Positions 1 through 6,367 of a DNA stretch of 9,349 nt are shown here, one piece after another. Every line of letters begins with the position of its first letter. Within the stretch, counting starts at the first letter, position 1. This DNA is from Clostridiaceae bacterium. GTDB taxonomy: Bacteria > Bacillota > Clostridia > Clostridiales > Clostridiaceae. The stretch is taken from assembly GCA_003510765.1 (NCBI GenBank), contig DOKV01000010.1, positions 1-9,349 of the forward strand. Reading direction: 5' to 3'. A program made the translations under genes and the position numbers. Below the pieces are notes generated by a model. The model did not search any database. It was not told the DNA's origin and worked only from the letters and a program-made list of their open reading frames with translations.

Positions 1-201
1 AAGTACCCAGGTGGACTGAAGGAAACTCCTTATAGAGAAGTACTTGCGAAGAAGCCTGAACTAGCATTCACTGAAGCAGTAAGAAGAATGCTGCCAAAGG
101 GTGTACTAGGAAGAGCACAAGCAAAGAAACTTAAGGTGTACAGAGGAGAAAATCATCCTCACGAAGCTCAGAACCCAGAAGTTCTTGAGCTAAAGTACTA
201 A
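1..201 (+). CDS. rplM: 50S ribosomal protein L13, C-terminal part (5' end outside window)
   Basis: The reading frame is open from the first base and ends with TAA at 199-201, giving the last 66 residues of a protein that is normally about 143 residues. The visible part carries the L13 C-terminal hallmarks: TPYRE, the AVRRMLPKG stretch, [14 protein letters not shown], then HPHEAQ and PEVLELKY at the end. L13 is an early-assembling protein of the large ribosomal subunit that binds 23S rRNA. The S9 gene follows after 19 bases, the standard bacterial rplM-rpsI pair, so they are almost certainly co-transcribed from a promoter left of the window. Identification is confident; only the start is missing. 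Confidence 0.97.
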   Translation, partial: KYPGGLKETPYREVLAKKPELAFTEAVRRMLPKGVLGRAQAKKLKVYRGENHPHEAQNPEVLELKY

Positions 202-220
202 TCGGGAGGAGGAAGTAAAA

Positions 221-613
221 ATGGCAAAAGTTCAATATATGGGCACTGGTAGAAGAAAGAAATCTATCGCAAGAGTAAGACTTGTACCTGGAACAGGTGC
301 AGTTACCATCAACAAGAGAGACGTTAAGGACTATTTTGGTTTGGAAACATTGATTCTTGTTGTGAATCAGCCACTGGTTCTAACCAACACAAAGAGTGCA
401 TATGACGTTCTTGTCAATGTACACGGTGGTGGACTTTCTGGACAGGCTGGAGCAATCAGACACGGAATTTCTAGAGCACTACTTAAGGCTGATGAAACCT
501 TAAGAGGCGACCTGAAGAAGGCTGGTTTCTTAACAAGAGACCCAAGAATGAAGGAAAGAAAGAAGTACGGTCTGAAGAAGGCTAGAAAGAGCCCTCAATT
601 CTCAAAGAGATAG
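221..613 (+). CDS. rpsI: 30S ribosomal protein S9
   Basis: A 130-residue protein of normal S9 length. It begins [21 protein letters not shown] and has the conserved [19 protein letters not shown] segment (about 69-87) and [24 protein letters not shown] at the end. The basic C-terminal tail ending SKR is the extension that reaches the P-site tRNA in the small subunit. The ATG lies 8 bases after an excellent Shine-Dalgarno sequence, GGAGGAGG at 205-212, so the start is secure. The gene is last in the rplM-rpsI unit, and a strong terminator begins within a few bases of the stop. Confidence 0.98.
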   Translation: MAKVQYMGTGRRKKSIARVRLVPGTGAVTINKRDVKDYFGLETLILVVNQPLVLTNTKSAYDVLVNVHGGGLSGQAGAIRHGISRALLKADETLRGDLKKAGFLTRDPRMKERKKYGLKKARKSPQFSKR

Positions 614-616
614 TAC

Positions 617-653
617 AAAAAACCTCTGCAAACGATGTTTGCAGAGGTTTTTT
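617..653 (+). terminator. Intrinsic terminator of rplM-rpsI
   Basis: A perfect inverted repeat has 17-base arms (617-633 and 637-653) around a three-base GAT loop. The GC-rich core CCTCTGC/GCAGAGG is flanked by an A run on the left and a run of six T on the right, so it could work in both directions. It begins four bases after the rpsI stop and closes the ribosomal protein operon. Confidence 0.95.
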
Positions 654-747
654 AATGGACTTCTTTGCTTCATTTGTGAGCATGTCCTAGTGAAGTCTGT
701 GCTAAACTGAAGGGTATACAGTATAGAAAAGAAACGGAGAGTGCGCG

Positions 748-1467
748 ATGACAAAAGGCAGAGTTTTTTTGAAAAATCCATGGAAAGGGAAATTTGATCT
801 CCTACTTCATGGTAGTCTTTGGGTGTTACTCTTATCTAATGTGATGCCTAAGAAAGGATTCTTGGCGGTTATTTCAGAAGACGCCAGGGGTTATGTTTCT
901 CATGTGGGAACTCAAGGGCTCCATGGGGTGAAGGGCATGGTGCTGATCTTTATGGTGGCCTTTTTCGGGTGGCGGGTCTATAGGAAAGTATCTTTGAAAG
1001 AAGCCTATGGTAAACCCCTTGTGCGGTTCATCTCTTGTATGCTGGTGGTGCTTCTTGTGGGTTTTCTTTATGGGGCTGCCAAAAGGTATCATGGCGTCTA
1101 CCTCATTCATGAGGACTATGAATTTACCCTGGCAGAGCCTTTTCAAGAATCAAAGTATTACCAGGTGGACGACGTGATAAAGGTGACGATGAAAGATGCA
1201 CACACCATCTATGTGACCATGGCGGATGAGAAAAAGGTCTATGTGAGCTATGGTGTCATGAGTGCGCTGGGCATAGAAGAAAATGGCGTCCTGGGGAGTT
1301 TTCATGAAGAGCTAATACGTAGGCTAGAAGAAGAGCATGTGCCCATGGAAGTGCTTCTTCTAGAGGACATCGAAAAAGAGATGCGCACGTATCAAAGTCG
1401 ATCTGACAGTGCCTTTTGGCATAGGTATTTACCTGAAATACTACTGCTTTTTGAGAAGAATTCTTAA
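748..1467 (+). CDS. Uncharacterised membrane protein with three predicted transmembrane helices
   Basis: A 239-residue protein that I do not recognise. Three hydrophobic segments are visible, at about 17-33, 62-78 and 92-111. A mixed, charged, probably soluble domain follows (112-239), with beta-like stretches (YEFTLAE, DVIKVTMKDAHTIYVTMADEKKVYVSYG) and then an acidic helical region rich in Glu (186-213). The ATG is preceded by GGAGAG at 736-741 with a spacing of 6 bases, which supports the start. The gene lies alone between the rpsI terminator and the phosphate-transporter promoter, so it is probably monocistronic. No clear terminator follows its TAA. By the positive-inside rule the C-terminal domain may follow a KRYH stretch on the cytoplasmic side, but this is only inference. 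No family or catalytic motif was identified. Confidence 0.8.
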   Translation: MTKGRVFLKNPWKGKFDLLLHGSLWVLLLSNVMPKKGFLAVISEDARGYVSHVGTQGLHGVKGMVLIFMVAFFGWRVYRKVSLKEAYGKPLVRFISCMLVVLLVGFLYGAAKRYHGVYLIHEDYEFTLAEPFQESKYYQVDDVIKVTMKDAHTIYVTMADEKKVYVSYGVMSALGIEENGVLGSFHEELIRRLEEEHVPMEVLLLEDIEKEMRTYQSRSDSAFWHRYLPEILLLFEKNS

Positions 1468-1583
1468 GGGAGAGGAGCACTTTTTTTGCCTAAACCTTGG
1501 ATTGGAAAAGATATGTGGATGGATGAAAAACTTAAAATGTAAATGTTTCAAGAAGGAATTCAAGCAAAGAACACCGTCCATGA

Positions 1584-1601
1584 CCATGATTCTCATCATG
1601 G
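1584..1601. repeat. 7-bp inverted repeat just upstream of the Pho-box-like array
   Basis: CCATGAT (1584-1590) and ATCATGG (1595-1601) are perfect reverse complements around a TCTC loop. No T run follows, so it is a poor candidate for a terminator of the 748-1467 gene. It ends two bases before the first TTAACT hexamer and could be a second regulator site or a weak transcript end. Confidence 0.45.
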
Positions 1602-1603
1602 GG

Positions 1604-1666
1604 TTAACTCTGTGTTAAATCTCCTAACCATTCCTTAACATTTCACTGAATTAGCGTTATTATAGA
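1604..1666 (+). promoter_or_regulatory. Predicted PhoP box and promoter of the first Na/Pi cotransporter
   Basis: Hexamers TTAACT (1604), TTAAAT (1615), CTAACC (1624), TTAACA (1635) and CTGAAT (1646) form two sets, each with 11-bp steps and a 9-bp step between the sets. Direct TTAACA-like hexamers at one helical turn are the established form of the Firmicute PhoP box, and here they replace a recognisable -35. A -10 candidate TATTAT (1658-1663) or TATAGA (1661-1666) follows, which would start transcription near 1670. The assignment rests on the repeat pattern plus the phosphate-transport gene downstream; no experimental evidence is available here. Confidence 0.65.
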
Positions 1667-1692
1667 CTAGGAATTATATGAAATCTCAATTT

Positions 1693-1698
1693 GGGAGG
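1693..1698 (+). promoter_or_regulatory. Ribosome binding site that fixes a TTG start
   Basis: GGGAGG lies 9 bases before TTG at 1708. It falls inside the reading frame that would begin at ATG 1678, and the spacing is the same as that of GGAGG before the paralogous gene's ATG at 3512. It is the best evidence that translation starts at TTG 1708. Confidence 0.8.
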
Positions 1699-1707
1699 TA
1701 CGTTCTT

Positions 1708-3315
1708 TTGGATGTGAATATGATCATTGGTCTTTTTGGAGGATTGGGTCTATTTCTCTATGGCATGAAGCTCATGGGCGATGGTTTAGAGAATGCAGCA
1801 GGCTCCAAACTGAAGTTTATACTTAATAAGGTCACGGCCAATCCTTTAAGCTCTGTGATGATTGGGGCTATTGTGACAGTGTTGATGCAGTCTAGTTCAG
1901 CCACCACCGTCATGGTCATTGGTTTTGTAAACTCTGGTCTGCTAAACCTTGTGCAAGCTACGGGAATCATCATGGGGGCCAATATTGGGACCACCACCAC
2001 AGCGTTTTTGGTCTCTTTAAACATTGATGCCTTGGTACCAATCTTGATTTTTTCAGGGTCTTTCCTCTATTTGTTCACGAGAGCAAAGAAGAGAAGAGAC
2101 GTGGCCAGCATTTTGTTAGGGTTTGGTATTTTGATGCTGGGCATGGAACTCATGAGTGAAGCCATGTACCCTTTAAGAGACTCTGAAGTCTTTAAGAATC
2201 TCATTTTGGCTGTGGGCCATCAGTGGTATTTAGGGATTTTGATCGGTATTGGTATTACGGTGCTGGTACAATCCAGCTCTGCCACCACAGGACTACTTGT
2301 GGCGTTGACTGCCACAGGAGGCATCAACTTAGCAGCAGGGTTTCCTCTGATCCTTGGAGCCAACATCGGTACCTGTATCACGGCACTCTTGTCCTCCATC
2401 ACGGCGAATAAAACCGCAAAAAAAGCAGCCATCATCCACTTGATGTTTAACCTTCTTGGGGCCATCATCTTCCTTCCTTTAGGTAGATATCTCATCACCT
2501 TTGTGGAGGGATTGTCTCCAGACAACATCAAGCTTCAGATTTCCTTTGTCCATCTGATTTTTAACATTTCCAATACCTTGGTGCTACTACCCTTTGCAGG
2601 GTTACTCATTAAAGTAGCCAATAAAGTGGTGGGGGATGACGATGAAAAAGTGGCTGAGATTCTTGATCGACGTCTTTTGCAAACACCTAGTATTGCAGAA
2701 GGACAGGTGATTTTAGAAACAGTGAAAATGGCAGAACTGGCCAAGGAAAATGTTCGCTTAGCCACAGAAGCATTCATCCACAATGATATGAAGCATGCCG
2801 ATACAGTGGCCAAAAATGAAGATCGCATCAATGAGCTCACAGAGATCATCACCAGTTTCTTGGTGGAGCTTTCAGGGAGCGATTTAGATGTCAATGAGTT
2901 TGGTCGCATCGGAGATACCTATCATGTGATCAATGACATTGAGCGTATGGGAGACCATGCAGAGAATATCATGGAACTGGCGCAAGAGCGTCATCGAAAG
3001 AATGTGGAAATCACCAAAGATGGTTGTGAAGAGTTGAAAAACATCTTTAATTATACTTTGCTGGCCATGGATACAGCCATTGAAAGTTATAAAAATAATG
3101 ACCGGAAGAAAGCCTTGTCCATCATTGAAACGGAACGTAGAATCGATGATCTCCAAAGAGAATATCGTGAAGCGCATATTCGTCGATTAAATGCTGGACG
3201 ATGCACTGCCCTGGCGGGGATCCTTTTCTTAGACCTCATTTCTAACTTGGAAAGAATTGGGGATCATGCGAAGAATGTAGCGGATACGGTGGCTGAATTT
3301 AAAGAACGAGATTAA
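1708..3315 (+). CDS. Na+/phosphate cotransporter family protein with C-terminal PhoU-like domain (copy 1)
   Basis: This is probably an inner-membrane Na+-coupled phosphate transporter of the NptA/YjbB-like family. From the TTG start it has 535 residues. The N-terminal half has two inverted Na_Pi_cotrans repeats, each with the signature QSSSATT (61-67 and 188-194) followed by GANIGT (90-95 and 218-223). The C-terminal part (about 335-535) is a PhoU-like helical bundle with two metal-site type motifs, ERMGDHAEN (412-420) and ERIGDHAKN (515-523). In this family the PhoU part is thought to link transport to phosphate sensing. I prefer TTG 1708 over ATG 1678. It has the Shine-Dalgarno sequence, it aligns residue for residue with the start of copy 2 and gives the same length, and ATG 1678 would lie only about 8 bases after the predicted transcription start. 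Transport of phosphate rather than another anion is inferred from the family and the Pho-box-like promoter. Confidence 0.93.
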   Translation: MDVNMIIGLFGGLGLFLYGMKLMGDGLENAAGSKLKFILNKVTANPLSSVMIGAIVTVLMQSSSATTVMVIGFVNSGLLNLVQATGIIMGANIGTTTTAFLVSLNIDALVPILIFSGSFLYLFTRAKKRRDVASILLGFGILMLGMELMSEAMYPLRDSEVFKNLILAVGHQWYLGILIGIGITVLVQSSSATTGLLVALTATGGINLAAGFPLILGANIGTCITALLSSITANKTAKKAAIIHLMFNLLGAIIFLPLGRYLITFVEGLSPDNIKLQISFVHLIFNISNTLVLLPFAGLLIKVANKVVGDDDEKVAEILDRRLLQTPSIAEGQVILETVKMAELAKENVRLATEAFIHNDMKHADTVAKNEDRINELTEIITSFLVELSGSDLDVNEFGRIGDTYHVINDIERMGDHAENIMELAQERHRKNVEITKDGCEELKNIFNYTLLAMDTAIESYKNNDRKKALSIIETERRIDDLQREYREAHIRRLNAGRCTALAGILFLDLISNLERIGDHAKNVADTVAEFKERD

Positions 3316-3339
3316 CGATAGATCATTTTAAGGGTATAC

Positions 3340-3376
3340 AAAAGCACTGATTCCAGACCTGGAATCGGTGCTTTTT
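3340..3376 (+). terminator. Intrinsic terminator after copy 1
   Basis: Arms 3341-3355 and 3360-3374 pair over 15 positions (one T-G pair) around a GACC loop and end in a T run at 3372-3376. It separates the two cotransporter genes into independent transcription units. Confidence 0.9.
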
Positions 3377-3407
3377 CAGTTTCCTCTCTTTCACAAGAAT
3401 GGAGGGG

Positions 3408-3467
3408 TTAATTCTAGGTTAAATCCTTCTTAAGTCCCTTCTCAAAAGAGATTTAGAGGAGTAGAAT
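3408..3467 (+). promoter_or_regulatory. Predicted PhoP box and promoter of the second Na/Pi cotransporter
   Basis: TTAATT (3408), TTAAAT (3419) and TTAAGT (3430) are spaced exactly 11 bp apart, and a weaker CTCAAA is in register at 3441. A good -10, TAGAAT, lies at 3462-3467, with no good -35 (TTCTCA at 3439-3444). The arrangement matches activator-dependent Pho promoters and is cleaner than that of copy 1. Transcription would start near 3474, giving a leader of about 38 bases. Confidence 0.7.
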
Positions 3468-3511
3468 GACTTAGGATTCAATCATAAAGAAAAGATCGGA
3501 GGATCATAAAT

Positions 3512-5119
3512 ATGGACATCAGTATGTTCATTGCCCTTATGGGTGGTTTGGGATTGTTCTTGTATGGCATGAAAATGATGGGCGATGGCCTGGAAAATGC
3601 TGCAGGAAGTAGATTAAAGTTCATTTTAGAAAAGGTCACAGCAAGTCCCTTAAAAGCGGTGGTTGTGGGTGCCTTTGTGACGGTGCTGGTGCAATCGAGC
3701 TCTGCCACGACAGTGATGGTGGTGGGCTTTGTGAACTCAGGCCTTCTAAACCTTGTTCAGGCCACTGGCGTCATCATGGGGGCCAACATTGGGACCACCA
3801 CCACCGCGTTTTTGGTGTCTTTAAAGGCGGATAGAATCATTCCTCTATTTTTGTTTTTTGGTACGGTGATGATGCTCTTTACCAAAGCCAAGCGAAGAAA
3901 AGATGTGGCATCCATCATCTTAGGTTTCGGGGTGATGATGCTGGGGATGCGCCTCATGTCTGATGCCATGTATCCTTTAAGAGATTCTCAAGTGTTTAAA
4001 GATCTCATCATCAGCATCGGTTACAAATGGTATTTAGGGATCTTGGTGGGTCTTGGGATCACCCTATTGGTGCAGTCTAGTTCTGCCACCACAGGAATCT
4101 TGGTGGCCTTAACAGATACGGGAGCCATCAGCATTCAAGCGGCGTTTCCCATCATTTTGGGGGCCAACATTGGGACCTGTATCACGGCGTTACTATCGGC
4201 CATCACAGCCAATAAAACCGCAAGAAAAGCGGCGGTGATCCATTTGCTCTTTAATATGACAGGCGCTTTGATGTTCTTACCCTTGGGTGGGATTTTATCT
4301 AGTTTTGTGACCACCTTGGCGCCGGCTAGTGTGAAGCTTCAAATCTCTTTTGTGCATTTGATTTTCAACGTGTCCAGTACATTGATTCTACTGCCCTTTG
4401 CGGGGGTGCTCATTAAGCTGGCCAATGGCATCGTGGGAGAAGATACAAAGACAGAAACGGAAATCCTGGATAAGCGTTTGCTTCAAACCCCTACCATCGC
4501 AGAGGGGCAAGTGGTACTGGAGACCATCCACTTAGCAGAGCTGGCCAAGAAGAACTTGGTGCTGGCCACCAATGCCTTTATGGAGGAAGATCTTACCCAT
4601 GAGGCAGAGATTCGCCAAAATGAAGATCGGATCAACGAAGTGACAGAGATCATCACCAATTTCTTGGTGGAACTTTCTGCCACGGATATTGTCATCGATG
4701 AGTACAGACGAATTGGGAATACCTACCATGTGCTCAATGACTTAGAAAGAATTGGCGATCACGCGGAAAATATACTAGAGCTGGCAGAAGAGCGGGTAAG
4801 AAAAGAAGCGACCTTAACCCCAGAAGGGAAAGAAGAAATAGAAACCATCACAAAGAAGACCTTAGATGCCCTGGATGCTGCTATTTTGGCCTATAAAGAT
4901 CAAGATGAGGAGCAGGCTAGAAAAGTGAGTCAATTTGAAAATGAGATTGATGATCTCCAAAGAATCTACAGAAAAAGGCACATCAAACGCCTTCAAGAAG
5001 GACGTTTTAAAGCCTTGTCCAGTGTTCTATTCTTAGATGCCATTTCCAATTTGGAACGGGTGGGGGATCATGCCAAGAACATCGCGGATATGGTGGTGGG
5101 CGGAAGTCCACAAGAATAA
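3512..5119 (+). CDS. Na+/phosphate cotransporter family protein with C-terminal PhoU-like domain (copy 2)
   Basis: A 535-residue paralogue of the preceding gene with identical architecture: QSSSATT at 61-67 and 188-194, GANIGT after each, and a C-terminal PhoU-like domain with ERIGDHAEN and ERVGDHAKN motifs. By direct count, 83 of the first 100 residues are identical to copy 1 with no gap, and equal length implies almost no insertions overall. Divergence is greater in the PhoU part and in the last residues (VVGGSPQE here, VAEFKERD in copy 1). The ATG has GGAGG at 3498-3502 with 9 bases of spacing. It has its own Pho-box-like promoter and its own terminator, so the two copies can be expressed at different levels. 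The likely role is inner-membrane phosphate uptake or export coupled to Na+. The different PhoU surfaces may give different regulation, which is inference. Confidence 0.94.
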   Translation: MDISMFIALMGGLGLFLYGMKMMGDGLENAAGSRLKFILEKVTASPLKAVVVGAFVTVLVQSSSATTVMVVGFVNSGLLNLVQATGVIMGANIGTTTTAFLVSLKADRIIPLFLFFGTVMMLFTKAKRRKDVASIILGFGVMMLGMRLMSDAMYPLRDSQVFKDLIISIGYKWYLGILVGLGITLLVQSSSATTGILVALTDTGAISIQAAFPIILGANIGTCITALLSAITANKTARKAAVIHLLFNMTGALMFLPLGGILSSFVTTLAPASVKLQISFVHLIFNVSSTLILLPFAGVLIKLANGIVGEDTKTETEILDKRLLQTPTIAEGQVVLETIHLAELAKKNLVLATNAFMEEDLTHEAEIRQNEDRINEVTEIITNFLVELSATDIVIDEYRRIGNTYHVLNDLERIGDHAENILELAEERVRKEATLTPEGKEEIETITKKTLDALDAAILAYKDQDEEQARKVSQFENEIDDLQRIYRKRHIKRLQEGRFKALSSVLFLDAISNLERVGDHAKNIADMVVGGSPQE

Positions 5120-5136
5120 GCGTCCTAGAAAAATGC

Positions 5137-5181
5137 AAAAGACAGAGATGCTTCACACCGAGGAAGCGCCTCTGTCTTTTT
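5137..5181. terminator. Intrinsic terminator between convergent genes
   Basis: An outer stem AAAAGACAGAG (5137-5147) pairs with CTCTGTCTTTT (5170-5180). After a two-base internal loop on each side, GCTTC (5150-5154) pairs with GAAGC (5163-5167). The T run on the plus strand serves copy 2. The A run on the left becomes a T run for the minus-strand hydrolase gene, which ends at 5218, so the structure may terminate both. Confidence 0.88.
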
Positions 5182-5217
5182 ATTTTGGGTGGAGCTATGG
5201 GATGCTATGTCAGCACT

Positions 5218-6168
5218 TTATGGGTGCTTTGTCCAGGTGTCGTAGGTGGGCAAGAGGGTACAGGTGGCACTTTTTATGGCCACGTGGATGGCTCTTTCCA
5301 TGACATAGGCACTGAGGGCTCCAAGGGTGCTCACATCACAAGGGATGGTGCCTTTGGCTAAGGTGAAGATGGTATCGCCATCCACCATAGTATGGATGGG
5401 CTTAATGGCTCTGGCAAAGCCGTCTTGGGCCATGGAGGATACTTTATTGGCTTTGCTTTTATCAAGGCTCGCATTGGTTAAAATACAGCCGATGGTGGTG
5501 TTTCCTTGGAAGGAAGCAGCCAAGCCTTGAAAAAGAAAGGGCTCTGTATCTTGTGCTTTCCCTTCTTTCATGGGTCCTCCCAGGAGGGTAGAGCCTTCAT
5601 AGATGCTTCCAAAGGCATTCACCGCCACGAGGGCACCCACTTGTAAATCACCAATTTCTATGGCATAGGAACCAATGCCTGATTTCATGGCGTGCTCTGG
5701 TCCAAGGATTTTTCCCACGGTGGCGCCAGTGCCCGCGCCAAAACTGCCGTCTTGATAGTTTCTATTGGTGGCGTTCTTTGCGGCTTCATAGCCCATGGCA
5801 AAGTTTGGACGGATCTTCGGGCTTTTATAGCCCAAATCGTAGAGTACTGCTCCGGGCACGATGGGCACTTTGGCAAAGCCTGTGTCAAAACCGATGTCCT
5901 GTTCTTCTAAAAAAGCCATGACCCCAGAGGCAGCATCAAGGCCATAGGCGCTGCCGCCGGAGAGGAGCAGTCCATGGACCTTGTCCACCATTTCTTCTGA
6001 GGCGATGAGGTCTGTTTCTCTTGTGCCGGGTGCGCCTCCACGAACGTCTACCCCAGGGGTAGCCCCCTCTTTTCCTGTGAGGATCACGGTGCAACCAGTG
6101 CCTGCATCTTGGTTGTCACTTTGGCCTACATAAAAGTCTTTTAAATCATGTATAGAGATTTCTTTCAT
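5218..6168 (-). CDS. P1-family (DmpA/NylC-like, peptidase family S58) self-processing hydrolase
   Basis: A 316-residue protein of the P1/DmpA family, N-terminal nucleophile-like hydrolases that cut themselves into two chains. Family members include L-aminopeptidase D-Ala-esterase/amidase and the nylon oligomer hydrolase NylC. Visible family features are GATPGVDVRGGAPGTRETDL (35-54), LLLSGGSAYGLDAASGV (67-83), GTGATVGK (146-153), VGALVAVNAFG (177-187) and GNTTIGCILTNASLDK (222-237). By comparison with NylC and DmpA, cleavage is predicted between Asn223 and Thr224, making Thr224 the catalytic nucleophile. The ATG has AAAGGAG (plus positions 6175-6181) six bases upstream. There is no signal peptide, so it is cytoplasmic. 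It stands alone, convergent to the transporters and divergent from the glm operon. The natural substrate cannot be read from the sequence; peptides or beta-amino-acid amides are possibilities. Confidence 0.9.
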   Translation of the reverse strand: MKEISIHDLKDFYVGQSDNQDAGTGCTVILTGKEGATPGVDVRGGAPGTRETDLIASEEMVDKVHGLLLSGGSAYGLDAASGVMAFLEEQDIGFDTGFAKVPIVPGAVLYDLGYKSPKIRPNFAMGYEAAKNATNRNYQDGSFGAGTGATVGKILGPEHAMKSGIGSYAIEIGDLQVGALVAVNAFGSIYEGSTLLGGPMKEGKAQDTEPFLFQGLAASFQGNTTIGCILTNASLDKSKANKVSSMAQDGFARAIKPIHTMVDGDTIFTLAKGTIPCDVSTLGALSAYVMERAIHVAIKSATCTLLPTYDTWTKHP

Positions 6169-6215
6169 CCTGGACTCCTTTCCTAAATCAGTATGGTTTT
6201 TCTAGGTTTTCTTCC

Positions 6216-6224
6216 ATTTTACCA
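6216..6224 (-). promoter_or_regulatory. Extended -10 promoter for the P1-family hydrolase
   Basis: Read on the minus strand, TGGTAAAAT is an extended -10 (TG at 6224-6223, TAAAAT at 6221-6216). It places the transcript start near 6209, about 40 bases before the ATG. No good -35 is present at 16-18 bp, which is typical of extended -10 promoters or of promoters needing an activator. Confidence 0.5.
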
Positions 6225-6240
6225 TAGAGAAAGGGTTGAA

Positions 6241-6281
6241 TTCTTCAAAAAATAAAGCGCTTCTTCAGAATTTCTTCAGAA
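6241..6281. repeat. Tandem TTCTTCAGAA dyads behind the hydrolase promoter
   Basis: Two identical 10-mers, TTCTTCAGAA, lie at 6261-6270 and 6272-6281, exactly 11 bp apart. Each is itself a TTCT-N2-AGAA dyad. A third, degenerate copy, TTCTTCAAAA, lies at 6241-6250. The 11-bp step puts the two perfect copies on the same face of the DNA, about 50 to 75 bp upstream of the predicted hydrolase transcript start, a position suited to an activator. No regulator is identified. Confidence 0.5.
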
Positions 6282-6318
6282 ACCTATATTTTTTAAAAAA
6301 ATTTTTAATTACTTAAAA

Positions 6319-6367
6319 TGCATAAATATGCAAAAATTAAGTGGTACACGGCATATTTATGTACCAC
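6319..6367. repeat. Overlapping, mutually exclusive inverted repeats
   Basis: Three perfect dyads overlap. TGCATA-AA-TATGCA lies at 6319-6332. CATAAATATGC (6321-6331) is the reverse complement of GCATATTTATG (6351-6361). GTGGTACA (6341-6348) is the reverse complement of TGTACCAC (6360-6367). The second and third share 6360-6361 and cannot form fully together. They sit in the AT-rich middle of the divergent intergenic region, about 200 bp upstream of the glm promoter, and no T run follows. An operator cluster or a structured RNA are both possible. Confidence 0.55.

Noticed and set aside
660..747. Promoter for the 748-1467 membrane protein gene
   Set aside because: TATACA (715-720) and TATAGA (722-727) could be -10 elements, but no acceptable -35 or extended -10 accompanies either, so no call is made.
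1409..1618. 69-codon frame overlapping the end of the membrane protein gene
   Set aside because: It begins inside another gene without a ribosome binding site, has an odd Cys-, Lys- and aromatic-rich composition, and runs into the Pho-like promoter. It is not a credible frameshifted continuation of the upstream gene either.
1678..1707. ATG 1678 as start of cotransporter copy 1
   Set aside because: No good Shine-Dalgarno, almost no room after the predicted transcript start, and ten extra residues not found in the paralogue.
2220..2909. Minus-strand frames antisense to the cotransporters (also in 3478-4729)
   Set aside because: They are shadows created by the codon use of the two paralogues; similar antisense frames recur at matching places in both copies, and none has a ribosome binding site or family features.
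5037..5303. 88-codon plus-strand frame spanning the end of copy 2 and the terminator
   Set aside because: It starts inside copy 2, crosses a strong terminator and ends antisense to the hydrolase, with no ribosome binding site.
6286..6310. A/T-run block as a terminator or origin element
   Set aside because: It is alternating T and A runs without a GC stem or DnaA-box cluster; it is better explained as AT-rich, possibly bent, intergenic DNA.
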